This document shows, one piece after another, positions 48,591-57,178 of a DNA stretch of 64,000 nt. The stretch lies in NCBI GenBank assembly GCA_038326655.1, contig JBBQKG010000015.1:1-64000 (forward strand), written 5' to 3'. Both the position numbers and the translations under genes were made by a program. How positions within the stretch are numbered: position 1 is the stretch's first letter; each line of letters begins with the position of its first letter. A model generated the notes under the pieces. That model ran no database searches and had not been told where the DNA came from. It worked only from the letters and a program-made list of their open reading frames with translations. This stretch comes from JBBQKG01 sp038326655 (GTDB lineage Bacteria > Actinomycetota > Thermoleophilia > Solirubrobacterales > JBBDJG01).

Positions 48591-49505
48591 CTACGCGGGT
48601 TCTGGGGGCGGCCCCGGCACGTCCGCCTCGGTGCGGCGCTGCCCGGCGATGCCGACGCCGAGCAGGATCAGCAGGAGCCCGGCGATCGCCGCGGCCGTGA
48701 TCTTCTCGCCCAGCAGGATTGCGCCATAGGCAAGTGCGATCGGCGGGATCGCATACCCGACCAGCGAGGCGCGGCCCGCGCCGGTCTCGGCGATCAGCGA
48801 GTAGTAGAGGACGAATGCGAGCGCGGTCCCGATCACGCCGAGGCTCACGACCGCCGCCATCTCGCCCAGGTCCGGATGGTTGTCGCCGACCGTCGCGGCC
48901 GCGAACGGGAGCGTGATCACCGAGGCGGCCGTGCACGAGAAGAAACTGACCACCAGCGGCGGCACGCCCGCGTGCGACAGGCGGGTCTTCGAGTACATCG
49001 CGCCCAGGCCGTAGCTGCAGGCGGCGCCGAGCACCGCGAGTGAGCCGAGGAACTGCTTCGGGTCGTGCACGGTGTCGGCGCCGACCAGCACCACCACGCC
49101 CGCAAATCCGACCAGCAGCGCGAATGCGCCGCGGCGGTCGACACGCTCGCTGGGGTCGAGGAATGGCGCAAACAGCGCGACGAAGAGCGGGCCGGGCGCC
49201 ACCAGGATCCCGGTCAGGCCGGAGCTGATCTCGGTCTCGCCGTAGCTGATCAGCAGGAACGGCATCGCGATGCTGAGGAAGCCGAGCATTGCGACGCGGC
49301 CGGGATGCCCGCGCATGAAGCGCACGGCCCGGCCCCAGTCCTCTCGCGCGCGTACGGCAAAGAAGAGGATCACCGCCCCGAGCGCGATCCGCGCGAACAC
49401 GATCATCCCCGGATCGAACCCGTCGAGCGCGATCTTGATCAGCAGATAGGAGCCGCCCCAGATCGCCGACAGCGCCCCGAACATCGCGAGCTGCCGGGGA
49501 GTCAC
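48591..49505 (-). CDS. EamA/DMT-family membrane transporter
   Basis: A 304-residue, ten-helix protein with two EamA repeats (ALSAIWGGSYLLIKIAL at the start; AVLGAACSYGLGAMYSKTRL in the second half). The substrate is unknown; metabolite export is usual. GTG at 49505, 6 bp after the metG stop, probably co-transcribed with metG. It separates metG from tatD, which often are neighbours. Confidence 0.9.
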   Translation of the reverse strand: MTPRQLAMFGALSAIWGGSYLLIKIALDGFDPGMIVFARIALGAVILFFAVRAREDWGRAVRFMRGHPGRVAMLGFLSIAMPFLLISYGETEISSGLTGILVAPGPLFVALFAPFLDPSERVDRRGAFALLVGFAGVVVLVGADTVHDPKQFLGSLAVLGAACSYGLGAMYSKTRLSHAGVPPLVVSFFSCTAASVITLPFAAATVGDNHPDLGEMAAVVSLGVIGTALAFVLYYSLIAETGAGRASLVGYAIPPIALAYGAILLGEKITAAAIAGLLLILLGVGIAGQRRTEADVPGPPPEPA

Positions 49506-49511
49506 GGGAAG

Positions 49512-51035
49512 CTAGGCAGCCTCGACGGGCTCGATCTTCGGGAAGAGCGGTGGCAGCTTCTTGACCTCGGCGCCGCCGCCGCGCGCGCCGAAGCGTGCGC
49601 CCGCCAGCGGCGGCACGTCGCTGTCGCGTTGCCCGAGCGCCTCGAGCAGGCGCGTGCCCGCCTCGGGCAGGTACGGGTGAAGCAGCACCGTCACGACGCG
49701 AAGTCCCTCGGCGAGGCTGTAGAGCACCTCGTCGAGCCGGGCCGCCCGCGCGTCCTCCTTGGCGAGGTTCCAGGGCGCCTCCTCCTCGACGTAGCGGTTG
49801 AGGCGCCGGACGCGCTTCCAGATCTCCTCGAGCGCGAGCGTGAGCTCGGCGCGGTCGAGCCGCTCCGAGACGGCCTCGGCCAATCCCTCGAAGTCGCCGG
49901 CGAGCGCGGCGCTCGGCTCGGCCTGCGGCACCCGGCCTGCGCGGTAGCGGGCGATCATCGCCAGCGTGCGGCTCGCGAGGTTCCCGTACTCGTTCGCGAG
50001 CTCGGTCGTGTAGCGGGCCTCGAAGCCCTCGGTCGAGATCGACCCGTCCTGCCCGAAGCTGACCTCGCGGAAGCAGTAGTAGCGCAGCGCGTCGGTGCCG
50101 TACACGTCGATCACCTGGAACGGGTCGAGCACGTTGCCGAGCGTCTTCGACATCTTCTCGCCCTGCATCAGGAGGTAGCCGTGCACGAACAGGTGGCGCG
50201 GCCGCTCGACCTCCCCGGCGATCAGCATCGCCGGCCAGAAGACGGCGTGGAACTTGAGGATGTCCTTGCCAATCAGCTGGAGCGCCGGCGGCCAGAAGCG
50301 CTCGGTCAGGTTCTCCTCGCGTGCGTACTTGAGCGCGGTCCAGTAGTTGAGGAGCGCGTCGAACCAGACGTAGAACACCTGTTGCTCGTTCCACGGGACG
50401 CGCACGCCCCATTGCAGCTTCGGCCGGCTGACCGAGACGTCCTCGAGACCGCCGCGGATGAACGAGAGTGCCTCGTTGTAGCGAATTCGCGGCATGACGA
50501 AGTCCGGCTGCTCGGCGTACAGTTGCTCGAGCCGCTCCTGGTAGCTGGAGAGGCGAAAGAAGTAGTTCTCCTCGCGGACCTTCTCCAGCACGATCTTGTG
50601 GATCGGGCAGCGATTGCCGTCGAGCAGCTCCTGCTCGCTCTTGAAGTCCGCGCAGTTGGGGCAGTACCAGCCCTCGTACACACCCTCGTAGATGTCGCCG
50701 CGGTCGTAGATCCGTTGCATGAAGCGCTGGACCTCGATGCCGTGCTGGGGGTCGGTGGTGCGGATGAAGAAGTCGTTCGTGAGGTTCAGGCGCTCGACCA
50801 TCTGCTGGAAGTGGACGACGTTGCGGTCGGCCAGCTCCCGTGGCGAGATGCCCTCGCGCTCGGCCACCTGCGCGACCGGCTCGCCGTGCTCGTCGGTGCC
50901 AGTGAGAAAGAACACGTCCTCGCCGCGCTGGCGCATGTGGCGGGCCAGCACGTCGGCCGCGATCGTCGTGTAGGCATGGCCGAGGTGCGGCTGCGCGTTC
51001 ACGTAGTAGATCGGGGTGGTGACGTAGTAGGCCAC
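49512..51035 (-). CDS. metG: Methionyl-tRNA synthetase
   Basis: A 507-residue class I synthetase. It has HIGH-like PHLGHAYTTIAADV near the N terminus, the zinc-knuckle region YCPNCADFKSEQELLDGNRCPIH, WFDALLNYWTAL and KMSKTLGN (KMSKS-type). The C-terminal anticodon-binding helices follow. No tRNA-binding appended domain is present. The GTG at 51035 (V-A-Y-Y-V-T-T-P-I-Y-Y-V) is chosen over longer starts, as it matches the family N terminus. Confidence 0.95.
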   Translation of the reverse strand: MAYYVTTPIYYVNAQPHLGHAYTTIAADVLARHMRQRGEDVFFLTGTDEHGEPVAQVAEREGISPRELADRNVVHFQQMVERLNLTNDFFIRTTDPQHGIEVQRFMQRIYDRGDIYEGVYEGWYCPNCADFKSEQELLDGNRCPIHKIVLEKVREENYFFRLSSYQERLEQLYAEQPDFVMPRIRYNEALSFIRGGLEDVSVSRPKLQWGVRVPWNEQQVFYVWFDALLNYWTALKYAREENLTERFWPPALQLIGKDILKFHAVFWPAMLIAGEVERPRHLFVHGYLLMQGEKMSKTLGNVLDPFQVIDVYGTDALRYYCFREVSFGQDGSISTEGFEARYTTELANEYGNLASRTLAMIARYRAGRVPQAEPSAALAGDFEGLAEAVSERLDRAELTLALEEIWKRVRRLNRYVEEEAPWNLAKEDARAARLDEVLYSLAEGLRVVTVLLHPYLPEAGTRLLEALGQRDSDVPPLAGARFGARGGGAEVKKLPPLFPKIEPVEAA

Positions 51036-51134
51036 GGCGAGAAAAGTGACTATAGGCAAACGATTCACCGCGACCGGCGCGGAGGGTTTTCGGGCCGGCG
51101 CGACCCGCGCCGGCACGTCGGGATCGACACGGCA

Positions 51135-52154
51135 TCAGGTTGCCCTCCGCGATCGCGGCAAGTATGCCCACGGCGTTCGCGGCGCTCGACGTACCGCCGC
51201 GCGGGCCCGGTCGGTCGCGGCACCGTTCGCCGCGCGGACGGTTCGCCAGGCACCCCGGCCGATCAGCGCCAGCACCAGCAGCGTGACGCCCGCGAGCGCG
51301 AGCGCGCGCCCCCAGTCCCGGGCAGGCTGGGCGGCTACGGGACGCGCGGGCGCCGGCCGTGCCGCCGGCTCCGCCACCCGGTGCTTTGCCGGCGCCGGCA
51401 GTGCGCCTGGCGCGACCGGGACCCGGTCACGAGGCGCTTGACCGAGGACCGGCGCGCGAGCGGCCGCCCGCGCCGCCGGAGCGGCGGGGTGCACCGGGAG
51501 AGGGAGCGGCCGGGTGATCGCCGGCCCGACCGGCCGAGCCGTGCGGACCGGGACCCGCCGGCCGGCACGGGCCGGCGCGGCGGCGGCCGGCGCCTCCTGC
51601 GGTGCGACCGGCACCACGGCCGGCGCGGGCGCGGGCGCTGCGCCCTGGCGGCCGCCCGCCGGCGCCGGCAGCAGCGAGAGCGGATCGACATAGCCGCTCT
51701 CATCGTCGGCGACGCGCACGCCGAAGTGGAGGTGCGGCTCGGGCTTCGAGCGACGGCCGGTGGTGCCGACCTCGCCCACCGCGCCGCCCGCCTCGACGTG
51801 CTCCCCACGACGAACCGACATTGCACGCAAGTGGAGATAGCTCGTCACGTATCCATCGGTGGTTCGCACCGCGACCGTCAGCCCCGAGTAGCCGAGCGCG
51901 CCCGCATAGGTCACCTCCCCGTCGTGGGCGGCGGCGACCGTCGCGCCGGCCGGTGCCGCGACGTCGATGCCACGGTGCATCCCGCCGGCGTACGGATTGC
52001 CGCCGTCGTTCGCGAACGCCGTGATCACCCTGCCCTCGACCGGCCAGCGCCAGCCGGGTGCACCGCGCGCCTCACCCGCCGTGAGCCCGAGCCATACGAC
52101 CCCGAGCCCGAACGCCGCCGCAACACTCCTCGCCTTCCCTGACAAAGTCACCAC
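51135..52154 (-). CDS. M23 peptidase with C-terminal membrane anchor
   Basis: A 339-residue exported protein with a signal peptide (VAAAFGLGVVWLGLTAGEARGA) and an M23 LytM domain at about 34-165, with Zn ligands HRGIDVAAPAG and HLHFG. An Ala/Pro-rich region of about 130 residues follows, then a C-terminal membrane helix (ALALAGVTLLVLALIG) and a basic end. The domain cleaves peptidoglycan cross-bridges or activates amidases. The H-x-x-x-D and H-x-H ligands look intact. GTG start at 52154. Confidence 0.88.
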   Translation of the reverse strand: MVTLSGKARSVAAAFGLGVVWLGLTAGEARGAPGWRWPVEGRVITAFANDGGNPYAGGMHRGIDVAAPAGATVAAAHDGEVTYAGALGYSGLTVAVRTTDGYVTSYLHLRAMSVRRGEHVEAGGAVGEVGTTGRRSKPEPHLHFGVRVADDESGYVDPLSLLPAPAGGRQGAAPAPAPAVVPVAPQEAPAAAAPARAGRRVPVRTARPVGPAITRPLPLPVHPAAPAARAAARAPVLGQAPRDRVPVAPGALPAPAKHRVAEPAARPAPARPVAAQPARDWGRALALAGVTLLVLALIGRGAWRTVRAANGAATDRARAAVRRAPRTPWAYLPRSRRAT

Positions 52155-52297
52155 CGAGCCTCCCTGCCGCCGGATTTCAGATCGCCGGCCGAACGTAGCG
52201 CGCGGGGCGGACCGCAGCGAGGCGATTCGACGCTCGCTTGCGCGTTAGGTCAACTGCACGTGCGAAACAACTCTGGTTTGTTGCGAAGCGCGGGTTC

Positions 52298-52303
52298 TAT
52301 GCT
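52298..52303 (+). promoter_or_regulatory. Possible -10 box of a leaderless gene
   Basis: TATGCT ends 6 bases before the GTG at 52310, which has no Shine-Dalgarno. A transcription start at or next to the GTG is plausible. No good -35 is seen at the usual spacing. Confidence 0.3.
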
Positions 52304-52309
52304 TGCGCC

Positions 52310-53158
52310 GTGCCGGACCTCTCGTCGATCGTCTTTCTGCTCTTCTTCCTCTTGCTGCTGGTCCCGATGGTGACCCAGCGGCGGCTCGCGGTGAAGCGCT
52401 ACCGCTCGATCCGGGCGCTCGAGCGACGGCGCGGCTCGCGCGTGATCACGCTGATTCACCGCCAGGAGGCGGTCAGCCTGCTCGGCATTCCGCTCCGGCG
52501 GTTCATCGACGTCGAGGACTCCGAGCAGGTGCTGCGCGCGATTCGCCTGACGCCCGACACCGTCCCGATCGACATCGTCGCGCACACGCCGGGCGGCCTC
52601 GTGCTCGCCGCCGAGCAGATCGCGAGGGCGATGCATCGCCATTCCGCAAAGGTGACGGTGCTCGTGCCCCACTACGCGATGTCGGGCGGCACGCTGCTCG
52701 CGCTCGCCGCCGACGAGATCCTGATGGACGAGAATGCGGTGCTCGGCCCGGTCGATCCGCAGGTCGGCGGATGGCCCGCGGCCTCGATCATCCGCGTCGC
52801 GGACACGAAGCCGCTCGAACGCATCGACGACACCACGCTGATCCTGGCCGACCTGGCGCGAAAGGCGCAGGCGCAGATCAAGGACGTGGTCCTGGACGTG
52901 TTGCTCGACACCTTCCCGCCCGACCGCGCCGAGCACATCGCGAACGAGCTCACGCTGGGGAGGTGGACCCACGACTATCCGCTCACGCTCGAGACCCTCA
53001 CCGAGCTCGGCCTCCCGGTCAAGACGACGCTGCCGGTGGAGGCGTTCGAGCTGATGGAGCTCTACCCGCAGGCCGGGCGCCAGCGGCCCTCGGTGCAGTT
53101 CGTGCCGGTCCCGTACACCGATCCCCACCACGCGCCCGTGCCCGCGGGCAAGGAATGA
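52310..53158 (+). CDS. Membrane-anchored Clp-fold serine protease (SDH family)
   Basis: A 282-residue protein with one N-terminal membrane helix (SSIVFLLFFLLLLVPMV) and a ClpP/SppA-like domain: IDIVAHTPGGLVLAAEQIARAM, then HYAMSGGTLLALAADEILMDENAVLGPVDPQVGG, where Ser in AMSGG is the likely nucleophile. Related proteins use a Ser-Asp-His arrangement. The target is unknown; membrane protein quality control is plausible. The frame is open upstream to 52238, but the GTG at 52310 gives the membrane helix a normal position. It overlaps the next gene (ATGA). Confidence 0.87.
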   Translation: MPDLSSIVFLLFFLLLLVPMVTQRRLAVKRYRSIRALERRRGSRVITLIHRQEAVSLLGIPLRRFIDVEDSEQVLRAIRLTPDTVPIDIVAHTPGGLVLAAEQIARAMHRHSAKVTVLVPHYAMSGGTLLALAADEILMDENAVLGPVDPQVGGWPAASIIRVADTKPLERIDDTTLILADLARKAQAQIKDVVLDVLLDTFPPDRAEHIANELTLGRWTHDYPLTLETLTELGLPVKTTLPVEAFELMELYPQAGRQRPSVQFVPVPYTDPHHAPVPAGKE

Positions 53159-54030
53159 CGATCGCGGCGGTACGGGTCAGGCTCCGTGAGGCGACGCCCG
53201 ACGACGCCCAGGCGTGTGGGCGGATCCTGTACGAGGCCTTCCACGGGATCGCGACCCAGCGTGGCTTTCCGGACGACTTCCCGAACGCCGAGTTCGCGGC
53301 GATCGTGATCGCTCACCTCGCCGGCGACCGGGACGGGCACTTCGGCGTGGTCGCCGAGTGCGACGGCGAGATCGTCGGCTCGAACTTCATCAGCGAGCAC
53401 GACCCGATCCGGGGCGTCGGGCCGATCAGCGTCAGCCCCGGTGCCCAGGGCGCCGGCGTCGGCCGCCGCCTGATGGAGGCCGTGATCGAGCACGGCCGCG
53501 GGGGCGCCGGGATCCGGCTGCTCCAGGACGCCCACAACTCCGTCTCGATGTCGCTCTACGCGCAGCTCGGCTTCGACGTCAAGGAGCCGGTGGCGCGAAT
53601 GATGGGCGAAGGGCTCGGCGGCGCCCCGGAGGGATTCGAGGTTCGCCCGCTCGAGGCCGCCGACCTGCCGGCCTGCGAGCGCGTCTGCCTCGCGGTACAC
53701 GGCTTCGCGCGTACCCGCGAGCTGAGCGCCGCGATCGAAGGCCCGATCGCGACGCCGATCGGGGTGCTCCGCGACGGCCGGCTCACCGGCTATGCGACGA
53801 GCCTCCTGCGGTGGAGCCTCGCGCACGGCGTCGCCGAGACCGAGGAGGACATGCGCGCGCTGATTGCGGGCGGCGGCGACCCCGTCGACTTTCTCGTGCC
53901 GACCCGCCAGGCGGGCCTCTTCCGCTGGTGCCTCGCGCGCGGGTTACGCGTGATCAAGCCGATGACGCTGATGGCGATGGGCGACTATCACGAGCCGCGC
54001 GGCGCCTGGTTTCCGTCGGCCGGGTACTGA
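53155..54030 (+). CDS. Tandem GNAT acetyltransferase
   Basis: A 291-residue protein with two GNAT domains. The first has the acetyl-CoA motif SVSPGAQGAGVGRRLMEAVIEHG (Q/R-x-x-G-x-G/A) at about 98-120. The second half (about 160-291: FEVRPLEAADLPACERVCLAVHGFARTRELSAAI) is more degenerate. The substrate is unknown. ATG at 53155, coupled to the Clp-fold protease. Confidence 0.87.
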   Translation: MTIAAVRVRLREATPDDAQACGRILYEAFHGIATQRGFPDDFPNAEFAAIVIAHLAGDRDGHFGVVAECDGEIVGSNFISEHDPIRGVGPISVSPGAQGAGVGRRLMEAVIEHGRGGAGIRLLQDAHNSVSMSLYAQLGFDVKEPVARMMGEGLGGAPEGFEVRPLEAADLPACERVCLAVHGFARTRELSAAIEGPIATPIGVLRDGRLTGYATSLLRWSLAHGVAETEEDMRALIAGGGDPVDFLVPTRQAGLFRWCLARGLRVIKPMTLMAMGDYHEPRGAWFPSAGY

Positions 54031-54033
54031 GGA

Positions 54034-54447
54034 TTAGGGAGCCTGGACCCCGGCCGCCTCGATGTGCTTCGCCGTGTCTACGTAGTGACGCAGCCGCGTG
54101 ATCTTCCCGCGCTCGTCGAAGTCCCAAAGGTGTAGCTCTTCGTCGCGGAAGGCGGCCGCGTTCGGCGGGTCGGCGTCCATCACGATCTCGGCGGCCACCT
54201 TGTCGCCTCCATCCATGATCGCCAGCACGCTGAACTCCCGGATCTGCCAGCCGCCCACGATCGCAAAGAACTCCACCGCTCCCTCCTTGCCGCGGCGCGG
54301 CTGGAGCCACGGCACTCCGGCTCGCACGGCCGAGTTGTCGGCCCAGGACTCGAACTCGACGTCGTCGGCCAGGACCTCGAGGATCGCCTCGACGTCGCCG
54401 CGCCCGAAAGCCGCATAGACGTCCTTGATCGTGTCCACGTTGCTCAT
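54034..54447 (-). CDS. SnoaL-like (NTF2-fold) protein
   Basis: A 137-residue cone-barrel protein: MSNVDTIKDVYAAFGRGDVEAILEVLADDVEFESW is the classic SnoaL-like opening, followed by REFSVLAIMDGGDKVAAEIVMDA and HLWDFDERGKITRLRHYVDT. Members are isomerases, hydrolases or ligand binders; the role here is unknown. The ATG overlaps the stop of the preceding methyltransferase (ATGA). Confidence 0.87.
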   Translation of the reverse strand: MSNVDTIKDVYAAFGRGDVEAILEVLADDVEFESWADNSAVRAGVPWLQPRRGKEGAVEFFAIVGGWQIREFSVLAIMDGGDKVAAEIVMDADPPNAAAFRDEELHLWDFDERGKITRLRHYVDTAKHIEAAGVQAP

Positions 54448-55304
54448 CCCGCCTCCGTTGTCGTGACTGCATTCAGGGCGACGCCGGGAATCAGGTAGCC
54501 GCCGTTGCGCCGAAGCGGCGCCACGGCTTCCTCGACCGTCGCCCGCACGGCTGCGCGGTCCTCGTCTCCAAGCCGCTCCAGCACCGCCGCGATTGCCCCC
54601 GCGACCTCCTCGAGGAACTGCCAGTAGTCGCCGAAGCCCTCGAAGCGCCATTCCATCTCGACCTCCTCCAGCTCAGGCGTCGCGAAGCCGGCGCCCGTGA
54701 CCAGCGCCCGCACCCGCGCCGGCTCCGCCATCGCGAAGATGCCGGGCACGCCCGGAGCGGGCGGCGGCATGTGGCCGTGCTGCACGAGTGCCGCGCCGGC
54801 GGTCGCCGCCCAGGGGTTGCGCGAGGGCTCTCCCCAGACCGAGAAGGCGAGGCGGCCTCCCGCTCGGAGCACGCGCCCGGTCTCGGCGAGCGCCGCGGCG
54901 GGATCGCCCATCAGCATGTATCCCCAGCGGCACAGCACGCCGTCCACCGAGTCGTCCGCGAGGTCCATGTGCTCGGCGTCCATCACGCGGAACTCGCAGT
55001 TGCGAAGGCCGAGCTCCGCGGCGCCCCGGCGGGCGGTCTCGATCATCTCCGACGAGAAGTCGGTCGAGATCAGCCTGCCCTCGTCGCCGACTGCCGCGGC
55101 CGCGGCGAACCCGGTCTCGCCCGTGCCGGCGGCCAGCTCCAGGATCGTCTGCCCCGGCGCCGGCGAAAGCTTCTCCACCATCCAATCGCCGACCTGGTGC
55201 GAGGCCTCCCACGTCCATCTGCGCCGGCGCTCCCATCCGGGCGCCATCGCCTGCCAGGTCTCGTGGCTGCGGGTGCGGTAGCCGGCGTCCTCGAGAGGCG
55301 GCAT
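54444..55304 (-). CDS. SAM-dependent methyltransferase
   Basis: A 286-residue enzyme with motif I ILELAAGTGETGFAAAAAVG (about 53-72), DFSSEMIETARR, and FRVMDAEHMDLADDSVDGVLCRWGYML as motifs II and III. It resembles UbiE/phosphatidylethanolamine-type class I enzymes. It lies between rsmI and a SnoaL-like gene. The substrate is unknown. Confidence 0.88.
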   Translation of the reverse strand: MPPLEDAGYRTRSHETWQAMAPGWERRRRWTWEASHQVGDWMVEKLSPAPGQTILELAAGTGETGFAAAAAVGDEGRLISTDFSSEMIETARRGAAELGLRNCEFRVMDAEHMDLADDSVDGVLCRWGYMLMGDPAAALAETGRVLRAGGRLAFSVWGEPSRNPWAATAGAALVQHGHMPPPAPGVPGIFAMAEPARVRALVTGAGFATPELEEVEMEWRFEGFGDYWQFLEEVAGAIAAVLERLGDEDRAAVRATVEEAVAPLRRNGGYLIPGVALNAVTTTEAG

Positions 55305-55315
55305 CGCGCGGAAAT

Positions 55316-56131
55316 CTATCGCCCGTAGAGCCTGTTCGCGGAGACCCCCGTGAGGGACGCCACGACTGCCGCCGCGCCCCGCCGCCGCGCCCCGGCCACG
55401 ACCAGCCGCTCGACCGCCGCGCGAGCCTGCTCGAGGTCCTGGATTTCCTCGCCCGCCGCCGCGGGGCCCACGACCAGCACGACCTCGCCGCGCGTCCCGC
55501 CCGCGAACCGCTCGGCCAGCTCCGCGGCGGTGCCGCGCACGACCTCCTCGTGGAGCTTGGTCAGCTCGCGGCACACGGCCGCGGGCCGGTGCGGGTCGAG
55601 CTCGGCGAGCGCGGCCAGCGTGGCCGGGAGCCGCCGCGGCGACTCGTATGCGACCAGCGTCTCGCCGCCGGGCCGCGCGAGCTCGCGCCGCAGCTCGCCC
55701 GCCCGGCGCGGCAGGAAGCCGACGAACCGCCAGCGTGCCGCGGGCAGGTCGGACGCCACCAGCGCCGTCACCGCCGCGGTCGGGCCGGGCAGCACCTCGA
55801 CGGGCACGCCCGCGTCGTGGCAGGCGCGCACCAGCAGCTCGCCGGGGTCCGAGATACCCGGCGTTCCCGCGTCGGTCACCAGTGCCACGACCTCGCCGCG
55901 GTCGATCCGCCCGACCAGCTCCTTCGCGCGCGCGCGCTCGTTGTGCTCGTGGTAGCTCAGGAGCCGGGCGTCGATCCCGTGCCGGGCGAGCAGCTTGCGC
56001 GTGTGGCGCGTGTCCTCGCAGGCGACCACGTCCGCCTCGCTCAGCGCGCGGAGCGCCCGCAGGGTGATGTCCTCGAGGTTCCCGATCGGGGTCGGGCAGA
56101 CGACGAGGCGCCCGCGCTCTTCCGTCTCCAC
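55316..56131 (-). CDS. rsmI: 16S rRNA (cytidine1402-2'-O)-methyltransferase RsmI
   Basis: A 271-residue tetrapyrrole-methylase-fold enzyme: GRLVVCPTPIGNLEDITLRALRALSEADVVACEDTRHTRKLL, VALVTDAGTPGISDPGELLVRAC and VLPGPTAAVTALVASDLPAARWRFVGFLPRR are diagnostic. It methylates C1402 of 16S rRNA. The GTG at 56131 shares one base with the ROK gene stop (TAGTG). It normally lies near metG in actinobacteria; here about 4 kb separates them. Confidence 0.94.
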   Translation of the reverse strand: METEERGRLVVCPTPIGNLEDITLRALRALSEADVVACEDTRHTRKLLARHGIDARLLSYHEHNERARAKELVGRIDRGEVVALVTDAGTPGISDPGELLVRACHDAGVPVEVLPGPTAAVTALVASDLPAARWRFVGFLPRRAGELRRELARPGGETLVAYESPRRLPATLAALAELDPHRPAAVCRELTKLHEEVVRGTAAELAERFAGGTRGEVVLVVGPAAAGEEIQDLEQARAAVERLVVAGARRRGAAAVVASLTGVSANRLYGR

Positions 56132-57111
56132 TAGTCCTGCTCGAGCTCGTCGAGCGCCATCGCCGCTGCGCCCAGCATCCCCGCCTCCGGGCCGAACTTG
56201 GCCGGCGCCACGCGCACCTGGTCGCGGTTCGGCGGCAGGCCGCGGGCCCGCAGCTCCTCCCGCGCCGGCTCGAGCAGGAGGTCGCCCGCGGCCATCGCGC
56301 CGCCGCCGATCACGATCACCTCGGGGTTGAAGATGTTCGAGATGCTCGAGAGGCCGACCCCGAGCTGGCGGCCGACGTGCCCGATCACGATCCGGGAGAC
56401 CTCGTCGCCGCCGAGTGCGAGCGTCGTCACGAGCGCGCCCGTGATCTGCTGGTCGCCCTTGAGCGCCTGGCCGACCTGGGAGTCGGGCTCCTCCTCGGCC
56501 GCCAGCCTGCCCTCGCGCCCGATCGCCGTCCCGGATGCGACCGACTCCAGGCAGCCCCGGTTCGGGCAGTTGCCCTGGCAGCGCGGGCCGTCCTCGTCGA
56601 CCACCATGTGGCCGAGCTCCGCGCCGGCCCCCCAGTGGCCCCGGTAGAGCCGCCCGTTCAGGACCAGTCCCCCGCCGATCCCGGTCCCGATCGTGAGGCC
56701 GACGACGTCGCTGGCGCCCTTCGCCGCGCCGAAACGCTGCTCCACGAGCGTCGTGACGTTCCCGTCGTTGTCGATGTAGACGGGCAGGCCGAGGCGCTCG
56801 TGCATCACGTCGCGGAAGGGGAAGTTCTCGATGTCGAGGTTCACGGCGATCACGGCGATCCCCGTGGATTGGTCGATCAGGCACGGAATCCCGAAGCCGA
56901 CCGCGTCGATGTCGGGCACGGCGGCGCAGAGCTCCTCGACCGCGGCGACCGCCGTCTCGACGATCTGGGCCTGCTTCATGCCGCGGACCTCGCGCAGTAC
57001 GCGGGCGTGCACCTCGAGGTGCTCGTCGACCACGCCGCCGAGCAGCTTCGTGCCGCCCAGATCGACGCCGACGACCTTGCGGAGCCGCGGAGGTGGGTTG
57101 CGTCGGGCCAT
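56131..57111 (-). CDS. ROK family glucokinase
   Basis: A 326-residue sugar kinase: VVGVDLGGTKLLGGVVD (phosphate loop), VYIDNDGNVTTLVEQRFGAAKG, VGLTIGTGIGGGLVLNGRLYRGHWGAGAELGHM and the zinc motif CQGNCPNRGCLE (C-x-x-x-C-x-x-x-x-C). The family motif is usually C-x-C-G-x-x-G-C; the spacing differs slightly here. It phosphorylates glucose or a related sugar. It is coupled to rsmI and divergent from the LCP gene. Confidence 0.92.
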   Translation of the reverse strand: MARRNPPPRLRKVVGVDLGGTKLLGGVVDEHLEVHARVLREVRGMKQAQIVETAVAAVEELCAAVPDIDAVGFGIPCLIDQSTGIAVIAVNLDIENFPFRDVMHERLGLPVYIDNDGNVTTLVEQRFGAAKGASDVVGLTIGTGIGGGLVLNGRLYRGHWGAGAELGHMVVDEDGPRCQGNCPNRGCLESVASGTAIGREGRLAAEEEPDSQVGQALKGDQQITGALVTTLALGGDEVSRIVIGHVGRQLGVGLSSISNIFNPEVIVIGGGAMAAGDLLLEPAREELRARGLPPNRDQVRVAPAKFGPEAGMLGAAAMALDELEQD

Positions 57112-57178
57112 TGGGTCACTATAAATCGGAGCCTGGACCGGCTCGTCTCCACCCGGCCGGCCCCCGCTCTTCGCCGCA

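Noticed and set aside
49065..52142. A 1025-codon plus-strand frame opposite metG and the M23 gene
   Set aside because: It is antisense to confident genes, low in complexity and without motifs. It is a shadow frame.
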